Positions 1 through 5,386 of a stretch of DNA of 6,708 nucleotides are shown here, in pieces. The position numbers and the translations under genes were made by a program. The notes under the pieces were generated by a model. It saw only the letters and a program-made list of their open reading frames with translations, ran no database searches and was not told the DNA's origin. Position 1 is the first letter of the stretch. Each line of letters starts with the position of its first letter. The stretch is from Gemmatimonadota bacterium (GTDB lineage Bacteria > Gemmatimonadota > Gemmatimonadetes > Gemmatimonadales > GWC2-71-9), in assembly GCA_003220975.1 (NCBI GenBank), contig QHTX01000184.1:5329-12036 (forward strand). The letters run 5' to 3'.

Positions 1-428
1 GCGCGTCGCGGGTGTCGTCGGGGCCCCGCAGCATGTTCTGCAGCTCGAGCGCCTCGAGCTGGGCGGCGATACCATCGGCTTCCTGCTCGAGGGACCTGCC
101 TTTGAGCATCTCGGCGACGAGGCGCGCGTGCTCCTCGTCCGACTCGCCCCCTGAGAGCTCGAGCAGCGCGCGCGCGTCGTCGATCCGCTTCCGCACCGCG
201 TGGTACGGGTCGACCCAGCGCTTCAGCTCCTTGATCTCTTGCACCGCTTGCCGCGACTTCTCCGGGTCGGCCCAGACACTGCCTTCCGCCATGGCGTGCT
301 CCAGCTCGCCCAGCCGCTTGGTCTTCCCTTCTACGTCAAAGGAAGCTCCGCAGCTCGGTAAGACGACGGTCGAACTCTGTGAAGCGATCGGATAGGGCCA
401 CGCTGGCTCTCGCGAAATGAGCCGCCAC
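1..428 (-). CDS. prfB: Peptide chain release factor 2 (RF2), 5' part, with +1 programmed frameshift
   Basis: RF2 recognises UAA and UGA stop codons in the ribosomal A site and triggers peptide release. The window holds only the N-terminal part; the gene runs off the left edge. A first frame of 30 codons starts at GTG 428 and ends ...LTELRSFL followed by an in-frame TGA (338-336). Skipping one base continues in the +1 frame as DVEGKTKRLGELEHAM and then a segment with VWADPEKS, which is the typical RF2 N-terminal helical (PCRF) region; 142 residues are visible. E. coli RF2 has 25 codons before its shift, so the length fits. The GTG has GGGAG five bases upstream; a GTG at 401 is an alternative start with a poorer ribosome site. 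The gene lies 66 nt after the zinc-ribbon gene and is probably co-transcribed with it. The identification is firm; the exact start is less so. Confidence 0.93.
335..350 (-). promoter_or_regulatory. prfB: prfB programmed +1 frameshift site (autoregulation)
   Basis: Reading the minus strand, codons CGG AGC TTC CTT are followed by TGA C. CTT TGA C is the conserved slippery heptamer of bacterial prfB. When RF2 is scarce, the ribosome pauses at UGA and the CUU-bound tRNA slips forward one base to UUU, so translation continues in the RF2 frame. When RF2 is plentiful, the short peptide is released. A purine-rich CGGAG lies just upstream of CTT and can act as the internal Shine-Dalgarno stimulator; it is weaker than the AGGGGG of E. 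coli. The sequence and both reading frames are seen directly; the mechanism is established for the family. Confidence 0.93.
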
Positions 429-450
429 CGGAGCTCCCGGAGGGCGGCTC
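419..450 (-). promoter_or_regulatory. Hairpin enclosing the prfB ribosome-binding site and start codon
   Basis: GAGCCGCC (419-426) and GGCGGCTC (443-450) are perfect 8-nt inverted arms. Inside them lies a second GC-rich, nearly palindromic core, CCGGAGCTCCCGG. On the prfB transcript the Shine-Dalgarno-like GGGAG and the GTG start (428-426) would both lie within this hairpin. It could limit prfB initiation. It has no T-run after it on the minus strand, so it does not look like a terminator. The pairing is seen directly; the regulatory role is inferred. Confidence 0.45.
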
Positions 451-494
451 TAACTGCTAGGAAAAATAACGGGTTAGCACGCCCCGCACCAGCC

Positions 495-1307
495 TCAAAA
501 GAGCTTGTTGCCGCCGGCGAGGATTTCGTTGAGGGCCTCGGTCCAGAACGGCGTGGTCTTGGCTAGGTCGGCGCCAACCTGCTCCACATACTCCTGCCAG
601 CTCTTCTCGATCTCGTCCTTGAAGAGCTGGCCCAGCGTGCCGTCACGCAGTCCCTGCTGGCGCTTCTCCGGATGGTACACCACGAGGTCCGAGACGAGGG
701 CGCGCGCGAGACGGCGCGCCTTCTGCTTCGGGTCCTGCACCAGGAACGGGTTCACCGGCCGGAGGGGGCCGGTCATGCGCTGGCCGGGCGCCGGGCCGCC
801 GGCGGGTGCCGCGGCCGGCGCAGCAGCGGGCCGCATCGTGGGCGCAGACGGCCGACCCGGCGGCGGTGCGGTCGCCGGGCGAGGCTGCGTTGCAGGTGGC
901 GATGCCGGAGCCGCGACGGGTCGGCCCGGAGGGGGGGGCGGGGTGCGGGACGGCCCGGGGGGAGGCGCCGCGGGAGGCGACACGACCGGCCCCGAGAAGC
1001 GCGGCATCGCCGGTGGCCGCGGCGGGGCGGGCGCGGGAGTCGGGGCGGGCGGCGCGGCCGCAGGGGAACGCAGGGGCGGCATCCGCGGCGGCGCCGACAC
1101 GACGCCTCCCGGAGCGGCGGGCGCCCGCTGGGCTGCCGCGACGGGCGGCGCCGTGTCGGCGCCGCGTGGGAGCACCGCCGCCCCGGCCGGAACGTTCACC
1201 GGGAACACGTTGCTGCAGACGGCGCAGCGCGCGCGCAGGCCCCCCGGGGGGATCTTGCCAGGGTCCACGCGATACACGGTCTCACACGACGGACAGGTGA
1301 CGTTCAC
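495..1307 (-). CDS. Zinc-ribbon (MJ0042-type) protein with Pro/Ala-rich linker and conserved C-terminal domain
   Basis: This is a 270-residue protein in three parts. Residues 1-35 form a zinc ribbon of the MJ0042/zinc_ribbon_5 type with CPSC (C5, C8) and CAVC (C28, C31), which should bind one zinc ion. Residues about 36-182 are a low-complexity Pro/Ala/Gly/Arg-rich stretch, probably disordered. Residues about 183-270 form a compact, mainly helical domain from RPVNPFLVQDP to AGGNKLF that looks conserved rather than simple. No membrane segment or signal peptide is seen, so it is probably cytoplasmic. The start is GTG, with GGAG six bases upstream, and lies 12 nt after the GGDEF gene's stop, so the two are very likely one operon. 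Similar zinc-ribbon plus linker proteins are found in Deltaproteobacteria and related groups, often near gliding or signalling genes, but the function is unknown to me. The long antisense frames over this gene come from its GC-rich repeats. Confidence 0.85.
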   Translation of the reverse strand: MNVTCPSCETVYRVDPGKIPPGGLRARCAVCSNVFPVNVPAGAAVLPRGADTAPPVAAAQRAPAAPGGVVSAPPRMPPLRSPAAAPPAPTPAPAPPRPPAMPRFSGPVVSPPAAPPPGPSRTPPPPPGRPVAAPASPPATQPRPATAPPPGRPSAPTMRPAAAPAAAPAGGPAPGQRMTGPLRPVNPFLVQDPKQKARRLARALVSDLVVYHPEKRQQGLRDGTLGQLFKDEIEKSWQEYVEQVGADLAKTTPFWTEALNEILAGGNKLF

Positions 1308-1319
1308 GCTCCGCTCCGG

Positions 1320-2288
1320 CTACCGCGCGTCCGCTTTCTCGTCCAGCTCCGGGTCGTGGCGCCGGTCGACGACGAACACGGATCCCGGCTGCGTCTTCGC
1401 GTACGACTTCATCTCCGTGGCGAGCTCGCTCACCTGGGCGGGGTGCGCGAACCGCCGATGCTGGTTGGTCACGATCCCGATGGACAGGGTCATCAGCGGG
1501 ACGCGATGCAGCTGCCCGCGCCGATCCTTGCCGAAGTAATACCCTGCGCGGCGGTCCTGCTCGTTGTACTGGTACGGGATCAGCGTGTCGAACACCTCCA
1601 GGATCTCGCCGCACACATCGGGAATCGCGTCCACGGGAATAATGAAGATGAAGTCATCACCGCCGATATGACCGATGAACCCCCGCGGGCCGAGCATCCC
1701 CTTGACCACGTCGTGGAGGATGCGCGACAGGATGTAAATGACCCGATCGCCGTCGTTGTAGCTGTAGCGATCGTTGTACTCCTTGAAGTGGTCGAGATCG
1801 GCGTAGCACACCGCGAACAGCTCGCCGTTCTCCATGCGCCGCCGGATCGCGCGCTCGATCTCCGTGGTGCCCGGCAGCCGCGTGGACGGGTTCACGGCCA
1901 CGTCGCGCGCCGTGCGCGCCAACAGCACGTCCAGCCGGCTCGCCTGCTCCGCGGGCTCGAACAACGGCGTGATCACTTCGTCGGCGCCCGCCGTGAACCA
2001 CTCCTGCACCCGATCCGTCGTGTGGCGGCTCGTCAACACGGCCAGGGGGACGATCGCCGAGTACGAATCGGCCTTGAGGCGCGCGCACAGCTCGAGCCCC
2101 AGCGGGCCGCCGTCGGCATCGACCACAACGAGGGCCGGGAGCGAACGCAGCACGCGCCGCTCCACGTCGGCCGGCTCGGGCACGGGCTGGACCGTGAGGC
2201 CCCGCCCTTCCACCCAGCGCGCCAGGAAATCGGGCACCTTGCGGCCAGCCGGCGAGAAAAACAGAATCGTCGGGCGCGTGCCGCGCAC
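1320..2288 (-). CDS. Receiver-like / GGDEF protein (probable diguanylate cyclase, GGDDF variant)
   Basis: This 322-residue protein has an N-terminal receiver-like fold (about 6-128) and a GGDEF domain (about 133-305). GGDEF enzymes make cyclic di-GMP from two GTP. The receiver keeps an Asp at the usual phospho-site (VVVD57). It lacks the N-terminal acidic pair (IL-FF-SP at 8-13) and the conserved Lys (TPLFEP at 107-112), so normal phosphorylation is doubtful. The GGDEF part has DLDHFKEYND (164-173) and keeps the guanine-contacting Asn (N172) and Asp (D181), which argues for GTP use. The signature is GGDDF (209-213), with Asp for the usual fourth-position Glu. No RxxD inhibitory site is present at the expected spacing. 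An extra polar segment (about 239-264) precedes the LMTLSIGIV strand. The start is GTG, with GAGGAG four bases upstream. It heads a probable operon with the zinc-ribbon gene and prfB. The fold is certain; the activity is not. Confidence 0.9.
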   Translation of the reverse strand: MRGTRPTILFFSPAGRKVPDFLARWVEGRGLTVQPVPEPADVERRVLRSLPALVVVDADGGPLGLELCARLKADSYSAIVPLAVLTSRHTTDRVQEWFTAGADEVITPLFEPAEQASRLDVLLARTARDVAVNPSTRLPGTTEIERAIRRRMENGELFAVCYADLDHFKEYNDRYSYNDGDRVIYILSRILHDVVKGMLGPRGFIGHIGGDDFIFIIPVDAIPDVCGEILEVFDTLIPYQYNEQDRRAGYYFGKDRRGQLHRVPLMTLSIGIVTNQHRRFAHPAQVSELATEMKSYAKTQPGSVFVVDRRHDPELDEKADAR

Positions 2289-2320
2289 CTGGCTCCTCGC
2301 GTAAGGGTCGACCGCGCTTA

Positions 2321-2349
2321 AACTTAGGTCTGCTGCCCGCGGGTGTCAA
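2321..2349 (-). promoter_or_regulatory. Probable sigma-70-type promoter for the GGDEF-zinc ribbon-prfB unit
   Basis: On the minus strand a perfect TTGACA (2349-2344) is followed after 17 bases by TAAGTT (2326-2321), a partial match to TATAAT. The predicted transcription start is near 2314, about 25 nt before the GTG at 2288. It lies in the only sizeable gap (74 nt) between the genes from 1320 to 5196, which supports a separate downstream transcription unit. The -35 match is strong and the -10 match is moderate. Confidence 0.5.
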
Positions 2350-2362
2350 ACAAACAGCGACG

Positions 2363-3145
2363 TCAGAACGCGACGGACAGTCGCACGACCGTGGTCGGGC
2401 CGATCACCGTATGCAGCGCGGCGGTGCGCCCGGCCAGCGTGGAGAGCCGGCTCGAGATCAGGGCGTCCACGGCGCTCGCCACGTGGTTCGCCAGCAGCAC
2501 GCCGAGATGGCTCTGCGCGCTGCGGAAGGCGTGATCGCTCTGGGCGATCGTCTGGCGGAACACCTGCTGCTGGGCGGCCGCGTTGCGCCACGACCAGCGG
2601 AACCCCGGCCCGACCGCGTGTTGCTCGTAGAACTGCAGCGCGGCCGCGTACTCGGGCGAGCTGGGATCGGGCGGCGTGTTGGGATCCGCCCAGAAGGTGC
2701 GTCGCGCGAGCAGCCACACGGAGCCGTTGAAGGTCGTCGGGTCGCTCTCCGGCGCGAGCGCGGGCCCCGGGTCGCGGTCGAATTCCCCGCTCTCCGTGAA
2801 ACGCTCCATCATCTCGTAGTACTCGAACACGGTGTCGCGCCGCACCGCGGTGAAGCCGCGCCGCGCCACGTCGAACGCCAGGTCCCGGAACCGGCCGCCC
2901 GCGGTGTTGCCGTCGTGGTTGAGCTGGAGCACGCGCGCGAGCGTGTAGAGCTCGACGGCGAGGTAGACCGCGCCGCGATCCTGGTGCGCCGCCAGCTGAC
3001 CCGCGCCGGGGACCGCGAGCGAGAGCAGGGGCCGCACCCAGAATCGGCCGCGCGCCGTGGGGAGCGGCGGCGGCGTCGAATCCGCCGCCTGCGCCATCCC
3101 CCCGGCCGCGCCCGGCGGGCCGGCGAGCCCGACCAGCACGAACAC
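2363..3145 (-). CDS. Exported protein of unknown function, DUF5683-like
   Basis: This gene encodes 260 residues. The N-terminus (FVLVGLAGPPGAAGGMAQA) looks like a short signal peptide cleaved near residue 20. A hydrophobic stretch with the PGAGQ motif (46-50) and a nearby YLAVELYTLA (61-70) could be a membrane-associated helix. A WSWRN-Q-FRQ region (about 184-198) and a helical segment ending LANHVASAVDALI (218-230) follow. The P-G-x-G-Q element together with a late N-H-x-x-S-x-x-D-A segment resembles DUF5683-type envelope proteins; this is recognition by pattern only. The protein ends in an aromatic residue (VAF). The start is GTG with no clear Shine-Dalgarno sequence, 14 nt after the porV-like gene's stop, so translation may be coupled to it. 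Some uncertainty about the start remains; the frame is open upstream without a standard start codon. Pairing with an outer-membrane protein suggests an envelope role. Confidence 0.75.
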   Translation of the reverse strand: MFVLVGLAGPPGAAGGMAQAADSTPPPLPTARGRFWVRPLLSLAVPGAGQLAAHQDRGAVYLAVELYTLARVLQLNHDGNTAGGRFRDLAFDVARRGFTAVRRDTVFEYYEMMERFTESGEFDRDPGPALAPESDPTTFNGSVWLLARRTFWADPNTPPDPSSPEYAAALQFYEQHAVGPGFRWSWRNAAAQQQVFRQTIAQSDHAFRSAQSHLGVLLANHVASAVDALISSRLSTLAGRTAALHTVIGPTTVVRLSVAF

Positions 3146-3159
3146 GACGGGGCGAGCGC

Positions 3160-4191
3160 TCAGAACACCACGCGGAACGAAAAGAACGTCGGATTCTGCG
3201 CGACGAGGTCGGAGCCCGTGAGGAAGGTGCGCGCCAGATCGACGCCGATCGCGCCGCTCGAGACGCCCATCCCGATGCTCGGGCCGCTGAGCCCGTCATG
3301 CACGAAGGCGTATCCGCCGCGCAGCCGCACGAGACGCTGGTAGCCGACATCGACGCCGACCCGCATCTGGGAGTCGCCGTAGCTGCCCCAGGGGCCGTCC
3401 ACGTCCGCGGCGAGCCGCAGATCGAGTTGGTCGTTGCCCGCGAGCCCCGCCGTCCCGGGGAGCGCGACGCGATACAGCGCGCCCACCACGAGACGGGCGG
3501 GAAGCGCGTCCGCCTGATCGCGGTTATTCACCTGTAACCGGAACCCCACGTTCCGCACGGCCACGCCCACGCGCAGCGCGCCCGTGGGCCCGACGGCCAC
3601 CTGGCCGCCGACGTCGATCGCGTGCGTCACACCGCGGCTCGACGGTACGCCGGTGCAGTCGCCGCTGCAGTCGACCACGAACTCCACGAGCTTGTAGTTG
3701 ACGCCGAACGTGAACGACCCGGCGAGCTCCGTCGCGTACGACGCGAGGAACTCGAAGTTGCGGGGCGAGATGCGGCCCACCGTGTTGCTCGCCGAGTCGG
3801 TGCGGTCCAGGTCGCCGTAGTCCACCAGGTACACGGAGCCGCCCAGCACGCCGAGGCCGTGCGACGGAAAGTAGGCGGTGAGCGCGTGGGTGGCGCCCGC
3901 GGCGAGGCTGGCCGTGTTGAAGGCGACCTCGCTCTGCTCCAGCGTCGCGAGCCCCGCGGGATTCCAGAACGCGGCCTCGCCCCTCCCCTCAAGCGTCGCG
4001 GCCGTCTGTCCCATGCCCACGGCCTGCGCGCCGACCGGCAGCACGAGGAACAAGGCGCCCGAGTTGTTGGCGAGATCCTGGGCGGGTAGGCGGTTAGCCG
4101 GATAGGCGGCTAGCAGCAACAGCGCGAACGACAACTCCTGTCCGCCTAACCGGCTAGCCGACTGGCCACGTTTAGAAATGTTTCGCCTCAT
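3160..4191 (-). CDS. PorV/PorQ-family (UPF0164) outer-membrane beta-barrel protein
   Basis: This 343-residue protein is a likely outer-membrane barrel. Residues 1-19 form a basic n-region (RRN, KR), 20-30 the hydrophobic core (LSFALLLLAAY), and cleavage is probable after LPAQ (38). The family's N-terminal signature follows: GAQAVGMGQTAATLE and EAAFWNPAGLATL (54-84), as in PorV and FadL-like proteins. The rest alternates short hydrophobic and polar stretches typical of beta strands, and the chain ends in FRVVF, an outer-membrane assembly-type C-terminal Phe. Two cysteines in DCSGDC (175, 179) may form a loop disulfide. In Bacteroidota PorV serves type IX secretion, but the wider family occurs without that system, so no such role is claimed. 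The start ATG overlaps the end of the upstream Trm112-like gene by 20 nt; TTG at 4134 is a weaker alternative that would lose the basic n-region. Period-8 repeats flank the signal-peptide core. Confidence 0.85.
   Translation of the reverse strand: MRRNISKRGQSASRLGGQELSFALLLLAAYPANRLPAQDLANNSGALFLVLPVGAQAVGMGQTAATLEGRGEAAFWNPAGLATLEQSEVAFNTASLAAGATHALTAYFPSHGLGVLGGSVYLVDYGDLDRTDSASNTVGRISPRNFEFLASYATELAGSFTFGVNYKLVEFVVDCSGDCTGVPSSRGVTHAIDVGGQVAVGPTGALRVGVAVRNVGFRLQVNNRDQADALPARLVVGALYRVALPGTAGLAGNDQLDLRLAADVDGPWGSYGDSQMRVGVDVGYQRLVRLRGGYAFVHDGLSGPSIGMGVSSGAIGVDLARTFLTGSDLVAQNPTFFSFRVVF
4084..4167. repeat. Inverted period-8 repeat arrays flanking the porV signal-peptide core
   Basis: Four octamers in a row lie at 4084-4115: GGGTAGGC, GGTTAGCC, GGATAGGC, GGCTAGCA (consensus GGNTAGSC). 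On the other strand, 4167-4144 reads GGCCAGTC, GGCTAGCC, GGTTAGGC. The two arms can pair over 19 positions (4091-4109 with 4142-4160) with two mismatches, leaving a loop of about 32 nt. They are translated within the porV-like gene as SASRLGG and AAYPANRLPAQ, on either side of the hydrophobic core. The repeats are seen directly; their origin is inferred. Confidence 0.75.
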
Positions 4192-4342
4192 CGATCAACA
4201 TGATCGGGATATCGTCTTCGACGGCGTAGATGAGGCGGCAGGCGTGGCACACGAGCACTTCCTCGGGTGCCGTGCGGTGTTCCAGCGGTCCCTTGCACTT
4301 CGGGCAGACGAGAATCTCGAGGAGGTCAGGCGCGAGGCTCAT
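4172..4342 (-). CDS. Trm112/UPF0434 (YcaR-like) zinc-binding mini-protein
   Basis: This 56-residue protein starts MSLAPDLLEILVCPKCKGPLE and has a second pair CHAC, followed by IYAVEDDIPIMLIDEA. It closely matches the layout of bacterial UPF0434/YcaR proteins (LLEI-CP-C-G-L ... DGIPVLL-EA). Four cysteines (CPKC and CHAC) should bind zinc, which many YcaR proteins do not fully retain. In eukaryotes and archaea Trm112 is a partner that stabilises and activates several methyltransferases; the role of the bacterial proteins is unsettled. The chosen ATG (4342) overlaps the era stop as ATGA, so translation is probably coupled; a longer frame up to 4387 would run inside era and is rejected. Its 3' end overlaps the start of the porV-like gene. 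Confidence 0.88.
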   Translation of the reverse strand: MSLAPDLLEILVCPKCKGPLEHRTAPEEVLVCHACRLIYAVEDDIPIMLIDEAKHF

Positions 4343-5196
4343 CCGGCGTATCCCAGACGTTTGAGCGACGGCGCGTGGCGGCGCCACTTGGGGAGCACCT
4401 TGACGCGCAACTCGAGGAACACGGGCTCGCCCAGCAGCGCTTCGATCTTGCCGCGCGCGGCCTGGCCGAGCGTTTTGATCGTGCGGCCCCCCGCTCCGAT
4501 CACGATGCCCTTCTGGCTGTCGCGCTCGACGTAGACCACGGCGCGAATATACACCGGCGCCGCGCCCTCCCGGAACTCGTCAATCTCCACCGCCACGCTG
4601 TAGGGCAGCTCTTCGTGGAGCAGTTCGAACGCCGCCTCGCGGACGAACTCGGCGGCGAAGAAGCGGGAGGGCTGCGTGGCCAGGTCGTCGGGGCCGTAGT
4701 GGAAGGGGCCGTCGGGCAGGCGTGCGCGCAGCGCGTCGAGTAAGGCGTCGAGGCCTTCGCCCCGCCCCGCCGCAACCACGATCCCGTCGGACGGTCGGAC
4801 CGTCGGACGGTCGGACAGTGGAACCAAGTCGGCTTTCGTGTACACGGTCACGACCGGCGCCCGTGGTGGCCGGTCGAGTCGAGCCACGCCTTGCAAGGCC
4901 GGCGCCGGGTACTCGGACAGCGGATGCAGGTACGCGATCACGTCGGCGTCGGCGATGGCGCGGAGCGCGGCGGCGCGCATCGCTTCGTGCAGCCGGTACT
5001 CCGGCTCCAGCAGCCCGGGCGAGTCGGTGAAGATGAACTGCGCGTCGGCGCGCGTGAGGAGGCCGACGACGGGCAGCCGGGTGGACTGCGGCTTGGGCGA
5101 CACGATCGCGAGATGCTCGCCCACGAGGGCGTTCAGGAGCGTGGACTTGCCCACGTTGGGGGGTCCCGCCAGCACGACATTGCCGCACCGCGTCAT
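4339..5196 (-). CDS. era: GTPase Era, 30S ribosomal subunit maturation
   Basis: Era is an essential GTPase that binds the 3' end of 16S rRNA and helps assemble the 30S subunit. The 285-residue product (E. coli: 301) has GPPNVGKST (11-19, P-loop), QSTR (37-40, switch I region), DSPG (58-61, DxxG), TKAD (120-123, the NKxD guanine motif with Thr for Asn) and VAAG (141-144, in place of the usual SA). A C-terminal KH RNA-binding domain follows, with GIVIGAGGRTIKTLG (230-244) and the typical ending VFLELRVKVLPKWRR. The ATG at 5196 is chosen because it lies eight codons before the P-loop, as in other Era proteins. An ATG at 5292 would add 32 unrelated residues and has no ribosome site. The Shine-Dalgarno sequence is weak. 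The loop between TKAD and VAAG carries a period-8 repeat. The gene leads a unit with the Trm112-like and porV-like genes. Confidence 0.95.
   Translation of the reverse strand: MTRCGNVVLAGPPNVGKSTLLNALVGEHLAIVSPKPQSTRLPVVGLLTRADAQFIFTDSPGLLEPEYRLHEAMRAAALRAIADADVIAYLHPLSEYPAPALQGVARLDRPPRAPVVTVYTKADLVPLSDRPTVRPSDGIVVAAGRGEGLDALLDALRARLPDGPFHYGPDDLATQPSRFFAAEFVREAAFELLHEELPYSVAVEIDEFREGAAPVYIRAVVYVERDSQKGIVIGAGGRTIKTLGQAARGKIEALLGEPVFLELRVKVLPKWRRHAPSLKRLGYAG
4786..4817. repeat. Four tandem octamers inside era
   Basis: GTCGGACG, GTCGGACC, GTCGGACG and GTCGGACA follow one another without a gap, differing only in the eighth base. The centre, GACGGTC-G-GACCGTC (4791-4805), is a perfect palindrome around one base. 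Translated on the era strand it gives SDRPTVRPSD (residues 128-137), in the loop between the TKAD motif and the next beta strand. The frame is kept because the whole insert reads through without stops. Confidence 0.8.
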
Positions 5197-5227
5197 GCCG
5201 CCAAAGCTAACTCCAAGCCGATCCGAT

Positions 5228-5240
5228 GGTTGCTGCAACC
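5228..5240. repeat. Short palindrome GGTTGC-T-GCAACC in the divergent intergenic region
   Basis: This is a perfect pair of 6-nt arms around one base, lying 32 bp upstream of the era start in the 190-bp gap between era and the plus-strand gene. A site of this size can bind a dimeric repressor, but it may be chance. No regulator is identified. Confidence 0.25.
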
Positions 5241-5301
5241 GTGGGAGGTACGTCACCGCCCCTGCGGCGGCGGGAGGCAATTGTGTAGGCATGCCGGGGA
5301 G

Positions 5302-5317
5302 CGTGAGCTAAGTCACA
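5302..5317. promoter_or_regulatory. CRP/FNR-family-like binding site
   Basis: CGTGA-GCTAAG-TCACA matches the CRP consensus TGTGA-N6-TCACA at nine of ten conserved positions. It lies in the divergent region, about 70 bp before the ATG at 5387 and about 105 bp before the era start. A partial -10 box, TGTAAC (5357-5362), without a good -35 would put a plus-strand start near 5370, placing the site's centre near -61, the spacing seen for CRP class I promoters. The match is direct; which regulator or gene it serves is inferred. Confidence 0.4.
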
Positions 5318-5386
5318 CGTCACCCGGCTGGCCGCCGAAGCGCCCCTGCGGCCCAGTGTAACCTGTCCTCCAACGCAGGGGGCCTC

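Noticed and set aside
505..1539. Plus-strand open frame of 344 codons over the Pro-rich gene
   Set aside because: Its Gly/Ala-rich product mirrors the Pro/Ala-rich linker on the other strand; no motif or ribosome site.
672..2321. Plus-strand open frame of 549 codons antisense to the zinc-ribbon and GGDEF genes
   Set aside because: Its product is Arg/His/Gly-rich with no recognisable domain; it spans two well-supported minus-strand genes and arises from GC-rich codon use.
2346..3350. Minus-strand 334-codon frame overlapping the DUF5683-like gene
   Set aside because: Arg/Ala-rich, no domain, and it overlaps two better genes; the chosen frame has a signal peptide and family motifs.
4084..4167. 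CRISPR array or insertion-sequence ends
   Set aside because: Units are only 8 nt with no spacers, and no transposase or target-site duplication is visible.
3160..4191. Type IX secretion component call for the PorV-like gene
   Set aside because: No other type IX genes are in the window, and the family occurs widely without that system.
4343..4387. Longer start for the Trm112-like protein
   Set aside because: The added 15 residues lie within era's end and are not part of the family; the ATGA start at 4342 fits the usual N-terminus.
5205..5250. Possible era promoter (TTGCAG and GTTAGCTTT on the minus strand)
   Set aside because: The spacing is about 20 bases or more and the -10 match is poor; not strong enough to list.
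5197..5292. Longer start for Era at 5292
   Set aside because: The added 32 residues do not resemble Era, and no ribosome-binding site precedes that ATG.
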